Source: Enoplolaimus lenunculus
Taxonomy: Eukaryota > Nematoda > Enoplea > Enoplida > Thoracostomopsidae
Direction: 5' to 3'
Assembly (NCBI GenBank): GCA_030248215.1
Contig: JASANG010000050.1
Coordinates: 1-64,000 of the forward strand
DNA length: 64,000 bases
How positions within the stretch are numbered: position 1 is the first letter of the stretch; each line of letters starts with the position of its first letter. The translations under genes were made by a program, and so were the position numbers. This document shows, piece after piece, positions 11,908 through 25,300 of this stretch. Under the pieces are notes generated by a model. It saw only the letters and a program-made list of their open reading frames with translations, had not been told where the DNA came from and did not search any database.

Positions 11908-12344
11908 CATTATAAATCCTTTTTTCAATTTATGAAGGTTTTCGGATCCGTCAAAGACTCTGCATCTCTGGCCATTGCCCCCGACTCGATTCTGAGCCTG
12001 CATTCGTTCAACATCAATGGAAAGATTGTTGCAACTCGTCATTCATTATACGCTGGAGGAAATATGTTGGAAGAAAACGATAGAAACAAAAACGAAAATA
12101 AAACTAAAAACAAATAAAAATATTAACGTTTCCCGTAACGTATAGAGAGCAACTTAATAACAGTTCAGCTATGTCACAGCGTAGTAGCATCAAGCTTCTA
12201 TTTACCGCTATAGCCAAGAAACCAACGGTCGTAATTAGTAAGAAACTAAAATACATGATAGACACCATGTGAATGCCCTATGAATTCCGATGTGTTGATA
12301 AATAGGCTCAGAGAGCGAATTTTTCATTTTTGTGTATTTCTGAG

Positions 12345-12525
12345 TTAATATGAAACCTGAATTCGTTCTGAGCTGATTTCATTCCGGGTGAGTTGATCAA
12401 TAGCTCAAAATGAATTCAATCAATTCAGAATTCTTAGTTCTGAATGACCAAATTCATATATCAGGTTTCTGAGTGGATACAACTCATTCTGAGTTAAAAG
12501 CAACACATTGGAGTTTTTACAGTGT
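12345..12525. mobile_element. CACTGTAAATT-type MITE, decayed
   Basis: Contains GGTGAGTTGATCAATAGCTC and ends CATTGGAGTTTTTACAGTG; left end not clear. Confidence 0.6.
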
Positions 12526-12562
12526 GGGTGATTTAATTCTCACACATTATAGTTTTTGCGGT

Positions 12563-12870
12563 GCTGAAAACCTCGGGGCCAATCTTGCTTAAAATCGAAA
12601 TATTTGTTTTAAAAGCATTCAATGCATCTGTGGCTTATTAAAATTCTGTATATATGTTTGTATTTATAACATTTTAAAACAAAAAGGGCCTAGGCTTAGG
12701 GCTTGGGTTTGGGATCAGCTGAAAACCTCGGGGCCAATCTTGCTTAAAATCGAAATATGTGTTTTTAAAGTATTCAATACATCTGTGGCTTATTAAAATT
12801 CTGTATATATGTTTGTATTTATAACATTTTACAACAAAAAGGGCGTAGGCTTAGGGCTTGGGTTTGGGAT
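12563..12870. repeat. Two tandem copies of a ~154-bp unit ending in TTAGGGCTTGGG
   Basis: 12563-12717 and 12718-12870 differ at only a few positions. Each ends GGCTTAGGGCTTGGGTTTGG. Further TTAGGC words run to ~12945. Confidence 0.85.
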
Positions 12871-12947
12871 GAAACAAAAAATAGGCTTTATACGGATCAG
12901 GCTTAGGCTTTAATAGGTTTTAGGCCAATGCTTAGGCATAACCTTGT

Positions 12948-13130
12948 TGCCTCGCTGTCCTGCTGTCTCGGCTATCCACGCTGTCGGACTTTTTCGGTTC
13001 GGGCTGTCCTGGTGTCTTGACTGTCCTGCTGTCCCGGTTGCCCTGCTGCCTGCCTGCCCTCCTGTTCCGACAGATCTTCTGCTCCGGCTGCTCTGCTGTT
13101 CTGAATGTCCAGAGGTCGTATAACAAGCCA
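12948..13130. repeat. GC-rich CTGTCCTGCTGT minisatellite-like tract
   Basis: Degenerate repeats of CTGTCCTGCTGTC; composition is unlike the flanks. Open frames on the minus strand here are low-complexity and have no recognisable domain. Confidence 0.6.
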
Positions 13131-14191
13131 TGCCGGCGCAACCAAGCCATTGTCTGGTGTTTAAGAATCAAGAAATATTGCCTGGAATTCATGTGAATTT
13201 TATGTATATATACATAGCGCAGAGTCCAGACCTATTTGTCTGATGAGATACCGGATCTTTATGAGTCATCTCCGTTAATTAGTGAGCGCACAACTGTAAC
13301 AAAATTGTCCAAGTGTGTGTAGGGACTTATTTCATTTCTAGAAACTCTAGAAAGATGTTATATTTATAACGACTGTCTTTTTAAATATGCCAAAGGCAAT
13401 ACAGACATCTTGACACGATCTTCAGTGTCGTTACGGCCACAATACGCAGTGCGTGTTACTGGATGCGTGGAAATTTGTCGCCAAGGGATTGTGACTTACT
13501 GAAACGAGCTATATTTTGACTTGCAAGATCATAATAACTGTTGTACACTCCCCTAACGCATTTATCACATAACAATTAGATACATAGCTAGGTAAAAACT
13601 AGTATCGAATTTTGTGAAATAAGTCGGATGCATATGTCGAAAAAACTCAATTGAGGTACAAAAATATTGAAAGATATTGCAGCTGGTTTCTAAATTTAGT
13701 GCCAGTGGCGGGAATGTCAGGATCAGGTTACAGTGACCTATTTTGGTAGCTTTCAATAAAGGTGTAAAATTTAGACGGTCAAAAACGGGGATTTTTGACC
13801 GATCCGAGGAGGGGTGTGGTCTGGTTTTTGATCAATTCTGAAACACTGCATACTGCCTAGTAGCGCTCCACAAACGTAGTCTAGCGGGTTTTAATGACGA
13901 GTAGTTGGAATACAAAGAAAGATAATAGAAGACAAGGACGTTAGTATGACTTGTTTCGATCGTGATTTTCACCGACTTTTGACACCAATATCTTTTGCGT
14001 GAAAGCCATATGGCCGAACTGAAAAAGTACATGCGGACTATCGTAATGAAGAAGATCGAAATATCAAATGTGGTTGAAATCGGTTGCCACAGGCTATGTT
14101 ACACACTGTCAGTTTAGGTAGGAACTGTCAGTCTAGGGTCTAGGTTGGAACCAAGGGACATCAGACCTTTTTACTAAGCAGCTGGAAAAGA

Positions 14192-14265
14192 GGGCTAGGT
14201 GTGGTTTCGAACTAGCGACCTTCTGCGTGTCAGGCAGACGCTGTTACCACTGCGCCGCGCAGCCC
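14192..14265 (-). tRNA. tRNA-like sequence, possible Val (GAC) pseudogene / SINE head
   Basis: Minus strand GGGCTGCGCGGCGCAGTGG carries an A box; anticodon arm TCTGC-CTGACAC-GCAGA would read GAC. GTTCGAAAC is a B box. Acceptor ends GGGCT/AGCCC pair, but the T stem does not, so a working tRNA is doubtful. Confidence 0.4.
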
Positions 14266-14555
14266 GCCTCTCCAACTGCAACTTTTTTCGTCGACTATAT
14301 GTGTCGACCGTATGCTGCCAGCTAGCATACATACAGTGCACTGCACTATATTGCATATACACATAACGGACAAGCATGTCATACATGCTTACATGCCCTT
14401 ATTTTCAACAAGGTCGTCCCTTGACCGTCCATCTTATTTTCGACTGGATACCGGGCTCATAGCGCGGCAGTTTGCCATTACGCTCACGGTGTAGCCCCCA
14501 TTTCAGTCAGGTAGGAACCGGGACATCAGACCTTTCAAATAAACAGCTGGAAAAG

Positions 14556-14630
14556 CGGGCTAGAGCAGGGAGCGAACTCTCAGCCTACGGATCCATAAGC
14601 GAACACTCTACCACTGCGCCACGTAGCTCG
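14556..14630 (-). tRNA. tRNA-like repeat copy 2 (pseudo-tRNA)
   Basis: A box TGGCGCAGTGG and B box GAGTTCGCTCCC on the minus strand, with degenerate arms. Confidence 0.35.
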
Positions 14631-14788
14631 CCTCTCCAACTGCATTTTTTGTCGACTTATATGTGTCGACCGCATGCTGCCAGCTAGCATTGCACTGCAC
14701 TATATTGCATATGCACATAACGGACAAGCATGTCTCACATGCTTACAGGAACAGGGACATCAGACCTTTCAAATAAACAGCTGGAAAA

Positions 14789-14863
14789 GCGAACTAGAGC
14801 GGGGATCGAACTCTCAGCCTACGGATTCATAAGCGAACACTGTACCACTGCGCCACGTAGCCC
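14789..14863 (-). tRNA. tRNA-like repeat copy 3 (pseudo-tRNA)
   Basis: Same layout; B box GAGTTCGATCCCC is the best preserved of the four. Confidence 0.35.
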
Positions 14864-15150
14864 GCCTCTCCAACTGCATTTTTCGTCGACTATATGTGTC
14901 GACCGTACGCTGCCAGCTAGCATACATACAGTGCACTGCACTATATTGCATATACACATAACGGACAAGCATGTCTCACATGCTTACATGCCCTTATTTT
15001 TAACAAGGTCGTCCCTTGACCGTCCATACTATTTTCGACTGGATACCGTGTTAATAGCGCGGCAGTTTACCATTGCCCTCACGGCGTAGCCCTCATGTCA
15101 GTCTAGGTAGGAACCGGGATTTCAGACCTTTAACTAAGCAGCTAGAAAAG

Positions 15151-15230
15151 CGAGCCTCCGGAGCAGGGATCGAACTCTCAGCCTATGGATCCTTAAAGCG
15201 AGCACTCTACCACTGCGCCACGCAGCCAGC
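15151..15230 (-). tRNA. tRNA-like repeat copy 4 (pseudo-tRNA)
   Basis: A box TGGCGCAGTGG and B box GAGTTCGATCCC with extra bases between the arms. Confidence 0.35.
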
Positions 15231-16227
15231 CTCTCTTACTGCAGTTTTCGTCGACTATATGTCGACCTATGCTGCCAGCTAGCAAACATACAGTGCACGG
15301 CACTATATTGCATGCGCACATAACGGACAAGCATGTCTCACATGCTAACACACACGGCTAAAGACGCTTCAGTGCCTTACGTTAGCAAATTACGCAAATT
15401 ACAAGTATGGCACATAATTTGTTTACCACGTCTGAAAATACCATTGCAAGAAAGCAAACTACGTAAAATTCAAATCAGAATTATTGCTCTTCTTCAGGTA
15501 CGATAAGCTATTTTTTCAAACATCGCAGAAATTTCGCTTGCTGTTTAATGCGCGTAAAGTTCAGCCAGTTTCGGGACAGTCACTTTGCTAAGAAGTCCGG
15601 AACCCACTAAACTGTAAACTAATATTTCCAAAACATGACAATATTCGGATATGACAAAATGCGCACAAACGTTGGCGAGATTTGCCGGATATAGAGGTAC
15701 TGAGTAGCAAGTACTTTAGAATTATTTAGAAATGGGGAAGGGAGCCTGGCCTGAAGTACGTAAATAGACAAGACATAGACAACATCTCAGAAAATCTGAC
15801 AAAAAGCAACTGGCACAAACATACACCACAAATAATATCATTGAATTCAAGGGAATGGACATAAATATGATAAAAGCACAATGTTATTGGTACGACAAGG
15901 CATTTTTGCAAGAATACTAAAGCGCCGGTATTGACATAATTGTTGTTATATAGCTCGAAACTGGCAAAAATACAAGGGTCTTTTAAAACAGTAGCGAGAA
16001 GGGGAGATCGAACTTGAGCACTACCGTGACATAGAACACGATGCGCATGCTGGGGTATCATCTGACAAAAGTCACTGGTTTTCATTACTTTCAATTTCCA
16101 GAAAGTCAAAAGGGTAATGATTTATTTGAGTACCACGAATTACTACAACTTTTGTTTGTGTGTGCGTCTCCGAATAATCAAAAGTTATATACGTATACTC
16201 TGCAATTTATGTTTAAGCAGTTGTGTT

Positions 16228-16365
16228 ATGGATAAGCAATGTATTGTTTTTATATTGAAGAATTGCAATTTTTTTTCCGTTCGATATGTTGATGGAATTG
16301 TACAGTTTTTTAAATCGCCGTGTGAAACGTTGTCAGAATCAGCAGTGCTCGAATGTGTTGGAAAG
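16228..16365 (+). CDS. Phosphatase gene exon 1 (candidate start)
   Basis: Opens with ATG shortly after an AG that could serve as a cis- or trans-splice acceptor, reads 46 codons and ends at AAAG|GTTTGT in phase 0. Contains a beta-rich segment (SVRYVDGIVQFFKSP) not assigned to a family. Whether this is the true first exon is uncertain. Confidence 0.6.
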
Positions 16366-19300
16366 GTTTGTTTTATTTAAATAGGGTTTAGAGCATTGCA
16401 GAACAACTGCTCAGAATAAAGCACGAGTTATATATACGTTGAACAGTGGAGCGTGAAACATTTCTGGTTTATAGTTGCAACTTATGCTATGCTGAACGGT
16501 GTGGTAGTAAAATAAGATCCGTCATTATCAGAAGAGAGAAGTACATTGCTGTGATACTACAAACGCTCAAGTCAGACTTATTAATTTGAAGTTACTTTGA
16601 TTTTTCAGCCTGCTTGCATGTGTTTCTACAATTCAAAAATTTTGAGTGTATGAATTTTCGCTGTTTTAGTATGCAGCGCTGAAGCCAACAGTGGAAGGCG
16701 TTGTATCACTCAAATCATTGCGTTTGAAATCATCAGGTGTCCGATTAATTGCGGTTTATATTGTGATTCAAATAATTGATGATTTAAAGATCGTGGTATG
16801 TTTATAGTAATTGTAATCTATACGTTTATATAGACAATTTTAGAAAAGTAATTTAGAATAATATGCCAATTTTTCTAAAATTTTCGAATGAGACCGGATA
16901 GTGGAAAATACCGGATTTCGCTGCCGGAACCAGCATTCCGGTTGCACCCTGGTTTTAGCTTATTTAAACGGTCTGATGTCTTGATCAGTGATACGTAGAC
17001 TGACCCAGCGTAATATGGTATCGTTTTCAATGTTTAGGAAAAAGTGCTTGGTGGTGACAATTGGGAATGGCGGACAGTAAACGACTGCCGTCGACTGTAT
17101 CAGGAAGGCAAACTCGCAGACGATGATTTCAGTGTAATTGATAAAATCAGCACAGGTATTGTTTAATCTTCTCTAAAATAATTTAACATAGGCTTTTTTA
17201 AATTCATTGCGCATATTTAGGTTTTTTCCTGTGTTTTATATTTATGTGCGTACGTAGCTCAGTGTGCAAATTTTAACATCATGTGGTTTGTTAAGAAATA
17301 TTGTTATGAAGAGCACATGTGATTGGTATATTTAGTTATATTAAGGTCAAATAACTCCTCTGCGATTGCTGGTTGAGAAACAATTTAGCGATGTTCTTGG
17401 CGCTGATGAGCGAATTTTAATGACTGATACTATGAAAGCGCTGACAGACGCGGCTGGATTTAAGAAAGCAGGTAAAGTGAATGACGAAACGTACTTATAA
17501 TACTTACGTATACCATGGTGAGGGTAGCGCTAAACTTTTGATGTTATCCGCCGTTGTCAGACACCGTACCAAAACGCACGTGTATTGCCGCATAGCACAG
17601 TATATCAATTTGTAAACATAACTTTTTGACGTGCGGCGCTGTATGGTGCCGCACGACAAGTATCACTACCATTACTTTGAAGAGCATAAATTTGTTTGAA
17701 AGTTTTTTCATGAGGAGTACTGGTATCGGTAAATAGTTTGAGAAAGAAGGTTATTTAATAACAACAGAATTTTTCGCAAAACGTGAAAGTTTTTAGGAAT
17801 AATTCGCTGATAAAGAAAACGTACAAGTTTAATTTGTATAAACAGTAAATTATTTGTTGTTTTGGGTATCTAAGGTATGTTATATTTTCTATCGAAATGT
17901 TCCGTCATAAGTTATTTGTAAGTTTAGCATAAATGAGGATGGATCTGATTGTGATTTTTAAAATTATATTTAACGTATAAATGAAATAAATTTTAGATTA
18001 TATCGTGTTGTATGAGATATTTATGGAGCGTGCGTGGCCAAGCAATTGCCTCACAAGTACTGCGTTGTACAGATTGATTGTGAGCGATTTGGATATGTTT
18101 GCCGGAACTACAAGCGAAAAAAATTTGTTTAGGTTAGTCGTGGCAGTTAATGCTCCTAGGTATGTAATACATTATTCACTAATTTAGCAATAAAATGGGT
18201 GCACAACAACAGAGCTGAGAATGTGCAACATTGGGAACTAAAACAGCGTGAATAAGCATAAAAAGCTGCTTAAAGCTAAGACGTTTCTATTCAGCGGTCC
18301 GGAAGTTTGACAAGCATCTAAGAATACGGTCCATACTTTAACAATAATTATTTCTACCGGAAAGTTTGTTTAGAACATTTAACGGCGAATTTTTTTTGCT
18401 TAGAGCATTCAACGGTGATAATAACAACACTGGTGTTGCAACGTGTGGCGCCTTAACTTATCGATCATTCCTGCTGGGTCTTGCGGCATTAAATACGTTG
18501 ACAAATCATGGAGGATTACCTGGCGAACAGCGGTGTCGATATATTTACCGGTTTTATGCGACGTCAAAACCGGACGCAGGGTTGAATGCAGCCGAATTTC
18601 GGTGTGTTTAATTAATTTTGAGACATATATGGTTCGTAGTTTCAAGTTATAGATACATATCGTATCGTTATGAGAAAAAAGTACAACACCCTTATAGAAA
18701 GACCCTTTCGTTACCATTGGGTTTTGTAAGTTGATAATCGGAATTTTGTGAGCACGACATCGGGAAGTCATAAAAATCATAAACTGGGATCTTCCTGGCG
18801 TGGAATTCTAAGGTTCATATCCCACGCTTTTTCTGAGTCGCTGGTACGCATCATACAGTCTCTGTGTAATACACACTAACATTTTTGTAGCGAGCTAAAA
18901 AGCTAGAATATAACTCATATATATCACTTCTAAAAGATTTTATCAGCCAAATATACCGCAAATGATTTCGGAAGCGAATATTGTGTAGTTAAATGTAGCA
19001 GAAGTGTATAATGTAATAAAATGGCTTTCGCAACAGATGGGAACAAAGATGCGTTAGAATTAGGGTGGCGTTATGCTTGTCGTGCGGCGCGTTGTTTACA
19101 AATCCATAGAATGTGCCTTGAATTGATACACGTGCTTTGTAGTGTTATGGTGCAGAACAGTAACGGACGGCATCGGGCGTCATTAAAACTATAGCGCCAC
19201 CCATGTAATTTTTGGGTTTGTTTAGGGCGATGATTCATGATATTTTACAAGCTCGTGCTAGATCTCAGGGAAACAACGTTGTTGTTACTAACGCACATAT

Positions 19301-22300
19301 TAATACTGAACTTTCCAATTATGCATCGTAAGTGTTTTTCTTGTTATATATGCGCTTCAATTTAGTTTCTTTATTTGTGACAACTGCTTGTGATGTGCTG
19401 ACACCACAATTTTTGCCAGTGCCGATACCGATGCCAGTTTTTATTTTTATATTTAATGATCACTATTCCAGTTTTAATAACGATGCTAAAACAATTTCTA
19501 GCATTTCTACATTTAAATCATTATAGACGGGAAGACTTATACCCTAACCACCATAAAGGGTTGAAATTTTTCGAGGACGGTTCGTTTCAATTATTTTCGT
19601 CAAACACAAACGCAACAGACATAACAGTTTCCTTATCATATGCACTGACAATACGCCAACACGTGACATTGCTAGCATTCCATCTCGATGCTAAGTGAAA
19701 AAGTACTGGCAAAGAATCGGGTTTTTAGGCCCATGTAAAGATCAGGGGCGGAGCGTTTTTCTGTGGGGCTAGAATAGAATAAGCTTAAGCTTTATACAAT
19801 TTTTTTCTTGGCTTAGGCTTAGGCTTAGGAATAAACTCATTGTTACGCTTAGGTTTAGGCTTAGGCTCAGGAATAAGCTTATAATATTGTTCCGCCCCTG
19901 TTCTTTACATTGGCCAACCGTAGAACGTGTTTTTGAATTTTGAATTTTCCCTGTACGCACGTAGTTGTTAATTTTTGAATCTGTTGTTTGGAATTATGGT
20001 AGTTAAATTAGGCGTCTAGTAAAGCGTTTTTAGCTGCAATTCTTTAAGTGGTTTTTTAGACTCTTCGAATCTCCCAGCTCAGTGCTACCATTGACAGTTT
20101 TTCTTGAAAAAGTTGGATCTTTACAGCTTCGCGGAACATCGAACTTGTTTCGGTCAAAACGGCCGATAATGGACATTATAGCGTAAGTTGTGTGAGTTGC
20201 GGACATTGTTCATAACTTGAGGTCAGTGTGCAATTGGAGTTACAATTTATCGGAACTGGAACTGGAATTCCGGTTGCACCCTTTTTGGGGTTTATGAAAG
20301 TTCATATATAAGCTGTCCTGTTGAAAGCCGAATCTACCCTATGAGGGTCATGACAGACCTCCGGCAGGGAATAGTACGGCGATTTTAATGCTCTTTCCAA
20401 TACATTTGAATTGAACAATATTATAAAATATGATTGTACAAGTGTGACACGCATACGTATATACTCTAGAGCGAGAGCTGATAACGCTACCGCGACTAGC
20501 CATTGAGAACCACAGGGTCCGTTTTTGGTTGCTTATAATCTAGCGACAGTTAACTGGGAAGTTTATAATTGAAAATTCATATTACAGATGTTTTTAACAT
20601 TTTAGCAAACAAAAAGTGAAGCTAATTTACGTCAATCATGACAAATGTCAGTTGTTTGAAAACACTAAATTTAAAAACCCGTCCCGCGACAATTTTGAGA
20701 TTTTCGATTTTTGGTTTTTCGTAGTAGAACATTTCCAAACATTTAAGAAGTGCTACGTTGGAAACGTGCTAAGTAGTCCGAAATATAGTGCATGAAAGAA
20801 TTGTGAAAAAATGTCGCGATTTTGAAACATTTTTTCGCATGTTTTTCGATTTGTTTAGAAATTATTTTTCGACTAAAACTACTGCAAAAGGGAACGGTGG
20901 AGGCACGGATAACAGCCGATTGAAGCAAAGCACGTCAAAGGACACACAAACAGAATCTTGTTCTCATATAGTTTCAAGTAAGTTTCAAAATAAAGTATTT
21001 TTAGCTACAAAACCTGATTTTTACTTTGTTTCTTTTTGTTCGAATACCCCCTCAGGAATAGCGCTTTGAAGTAGTGTCTGTATTTTTAACTGTTTTTTAA
21101 CTTTCGGCAAATTAAAATTTTAAACTTAATTTTGATTTCAGGCGACAGTCCTATGGACTGGACTGACGGCAGCGAAGGTCGTAATAATATGGCTGGCGCA
21201 GCCAAAGCAAATGATAATGATGTTCGAAGTCATGCTGTCAAACGCCAAGCACAAGAAGAAAATAGTCAAACGTCTTATAGCGTTAAATTTTTTGATGTTG
21301 AACCAAATATTGCATTTGGGTTTAAAGTGACCGAAATGGACGAATTGGATGATGGTAAAAACAATCTAAATTTTTTTATGAGTTTTTATGTGAATTTGAA
21401 TGTTTTTTGTGTGAACGTTAATGTGAGACGTTGGAAAAGTTTGTTTTGAAAGTTGAGTTTAAGTGAATTTGTTTTTGAATTATCGTCCGCCGATATTTCG
21501 TGAGTATGCCGGTATATTACAAGTTTGATTTTATAAAAGAATGTTCAATATTATTGTTTGCGGTTATTTATAATAGTAATGTTTTTTACTGTGGCCATTT
21601 AACATGTAATGTATTTTAGTTTTATGTTGTCACCTTTCAGAAACGATAACGCAAAGCGCACAGATAGCACTCGACTATAAAAAGCTGTTGAATGAAATTT
21701 ATGAAAAACCAAATGTGAGTTTTAACCGAATTGAAGTATTGTGCACATGAACGATGGTTTGTTTGCCAGTAGACTGTCACCGCCCTGATGAGGCTGTTTA
21801 AAAAATTTTGGCATGTACGGCCGCGCGCTACCGCACCCCACCAAATTGATTTTGCCTATTTTTGTTAGTAACGCATAGCGGCGTCCGGCGGCACACGGCG
21901 TCGTTTGGCACAGTAAAGTGTAGCACAGCCCTTAATAATTGTTTTAGCTTAATCTAATGATTTTTGTTGTGATCTTTTAAAAAATACCAACAGAGCATGT
22001 TCACTATGTCGTGTCTGATCGATAGACTTGATATTTATTTTGCCTGTTGCGCATTGTTTTCCAGCCTTTCAACGCGAAAGAAATGATGCGCGGCCTTGAT
22101 TTTTTTCGAAAAGAAGTCAAAATGCCCACAGACGGACTGTCAAAGCGGCCGTTTGACTGGAGTTCACAAGTGATGTTTCAAAATATGGCCGCCTGTATTC
22201 GCAAACTATGTTGTGATGTCCATTGTATTTTGATGAAAGAAAATCGACTCATAGAAATTAAATCGCCGTGCTACATTATGGGTATGTGATGTGTTGTTTA

Positions 22301-25300
22301 CTGTTTATGTGGTCTTACAGCTTCACAACTGTCGGTGAACCGATGATCTATTCTCAGTGTCAAAAAACAAAAAAATTTGCATAGGAGTGAAAATATAGAT
22401 TGTGTAACGGACAGTTTTGTTTGCTTGTTGCAGGCGATCTTCATGGCAACATTCGCGACACATTCAACTTTCACGACATTTATTGGCAACTTGGAGCACA
22501 ATATTGCCCAGCGAATATGTTGTTTTTGGGTGATTATGTTGATCGCGGACGGAACGGGTTAGAGGTCAGTATGACGATTGTTGTTTATGGTTTATCTACA
22601 GCGCCTATGTGACAACCTTTCAAGAGGTTTTAGCTTATTTATAATCTTTAGAGTTTGATATATAGCCCTACCAGTTGTCTATAGCCAATGGTTTCGATTT
22701 AGGTTAGTTGAAACTTTTGGTAGTTAAAGTTTTTATTATAATATAGTTTTATATAGCTTTAACAACATTGTTCGCCATTAAGTTGGACACAAACTTTGAG
22801 AAAGAATGTATAAAATTAGCCCTAAACTAGTGTCAGAAAATAAGTTGAAATTTGAGTCAAATAGTCAGACGACTTTTTCATTAAAATTTTTGATGCTCGT
22901 TTAAGGTTGTGTGTTATCTGTTCGCACAAAAAGTTCTTGCACCGGACAAGTTTTTTCTGCTGCGCGGAAATCATGAACTCAGTTACGTCCAGAAAATGAA
23001 AGACGTTTTGGGTTACACGTAAGTGTGGCATAGGATTGTCATGTCATAGTTTGTTTTATTTTCTGGCTAGCTTTGCGTTCGGAGCAAATCGAACGAAACT
23101 GTAAAAAAATGGAGGGTCTGTTGTAAGTGCAACAAAGCCCGAGGTTGGTGCTGACTAAAGGTGGCGCTATACTTTTGATGACGGCCGGCGCCGCACGTCG
23201 CCCTATGTTTGTCGTGCGGCGTCATCCGTCACCGTACGTCACCTTTTGGCATCGAACGCAAATTACTCACGTACGATACCAAATTACTCACGTACGATAC
23301 CATACGGTCACGGACAGCACCGGACGGCGCCACGCAACAAGTATAGCACCACCCTTAGTGTGAAAAAGACACATGCCAGTTATATGGACTTAATAAAATC
23401 TTGTATTACAACAGAAAATATACGCTTAGTGTATACCTCTGAAATTGATGTTAGGCTGGGTAGGGGATTTGACGTTTCTGGTAAGACAACATCCTTTTTA
23501 TTGTGTGTTTTCTCTGCAAAGAGGCGTAGCCAGCACTTGCGCACCGTAAACCTGAAACTGTACCCGGAAATGAAACAAAAAAGACGTTTCCACAAAAATG
23601 AGAAAAAACAGCAAACATAAAATATATTGGCTACGTTTTTAATTTTGATTGTAGCGTTAAGTTACCGTTGGAAATATCGTTAAAATTACGAATAAAAGAC
23701 TTTTTTAGCTTTCATACTGAATGTGAAGAAAAATTTGGCGTTAAAATAGGAAATGAAATTTGGCAGCACGTGAACGATTGTTTTGATGCGATGCCGATTG
23801 CAGCCTTGGTCGATAATAAGGTAAGAAGCGAATTTGCTTACGGATATTTTTTGTCTATATTAATAAATGCTGTTTGGCGCCACATGGCCACCCAAGTGAA
23901 TTAGCGCGTAGCGCAGGATAACGTCGCTTTGTAAACAGAAATTTTTACATGCGCCGCTGGACGGTAGCGTACGACAAGTATAGTGCCACGCCGGCGACGT
24001 ACTGGTGACCGACGGTGATGCACGGCGGCATACGGGTGATGCACGGCGGCGTACGGGCGTTGAACGGTGCCGGACATCATCAAAAGTTTAGCGCCACTCT
24101 AATTGTGTGTTGCTGATTTTTGGGAAAATTATGCAGATGTGCTAGGGATGTTTGAGTTGGAGTTAAAAAATAAAAAATTTGAATCGATTAACACAGTTTA
24201 GCATTGTTTTGTGTCATACACCAGGGTAAAATCTTATGTGAAAGATCGAGTTGCGTTATACTTTTTTTACTATTCCAATGCCATATGACAACAAATATGA
24301 GTTGTGTATAAAAACAATTTGTAAACAAAACGTTCTGACTTAGTGACTTATAATAAATAATATTTGCAGACAAAATGTTTCTGCTGTCGAAAACGCCGTC
24401 AATTGTATTCTTTTACGAAATTGTTTTGTTCTACACGAAACAATCCATTAGCCACGCTTAATTGCTAGTACATAACATTAACGCACAATACATGCATGTA
24501 TTTTGGTGCGATGTTACAATCATTGACTTTAAGTAGCATTAGCATTTTGTACGTTGTGTTGTTCTTGGCTCTACTCTAGAATGAGAATTTGCAGACAAAA
24601 TGTTTCTGCTGTCGAAAACGCCGTCAATTGTATTCTTTTACGAAATTGTTTTGTTCTACACGAAACAATCCATTAGCCACGCTTAATTGCTAGTACATAA
24701 CATTAACGCACAATACATGCATGTATTTTGGTGCGATGTTACAATCATTGACTTTAAGTAGCATTAGCATTTTGTACGTTGTGTTGTTCTTGGCTCTACT
24801 CTAGAATGAGAATAGTGGTTACTTTAAATTTTGCCATTCCACGGCCAAGTCTAGCATTGTAGTTAAGATTGTTTTTAACATCATTGTCGGATAACATTTC
24901 ATAAGTTTTGTCAACAATAATATGTTTGTCCGTTATGAATCGAAATTGAGGTTAGTTCGCCGTTATGGTCATTTATGTTCTGTCGCTGGCGATGGTTTTC
25001 CCACGGCTGATTAGCTACTGTTGCTACTGGCATGGAATCGTGTTTTGATGGCGCAACTATTTTGCTTATCGATTGAGTCAACGTCTTCCTATGGCTATTT
25101 CGCTGAGCGAATAGTTTAATGCAGCAAAAATAGACGATTTGTAACAGAGACATCACTGAAGCACCACAGAATAGCCCAAGTACGCCACCAATATTTGACA
25201 CAAGTGTTGCAACTGAATAAATACTTGTTTCGTCGAATGCTAACGCTAGTGTATCATACAGTTCAATATAAACAATCGCTTCTGCAGGCTGGAAACGACG

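Larger units (their letters stand above)
14100..15370 (-). repeat. Cluster of four tRNA-derived repeats (SINE-like)
   Basis: Four imperfect copies share a tRNA-like head read on the minus strand, then GTCGACATATA, CAGCTAGCATACATACAGTG and TAACGGACAAGCATGTC blocks. Spacing is ~235-360 bp, so this is a tandem cluster rather than scattered insertions. Confidence 0.7.

Noticed and set aside
12932-13192. Minus-strand low-complexity frame
   Set aside because: Product of the CTGTCCTGCTGT minisatellite; no splice sites or domain.
14192-14265. Functional tRNA-Val
   Set aside because: T stem does not pair and the copy belongs to a tandem repeat cluster; kept only as a tRNA-like feature.
15726-16109. 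127-codon minus-strand frame
   Set aside because: No recognisable family and it runs into a tRNA-like B box and the phosphatase 5' region; probably chance.
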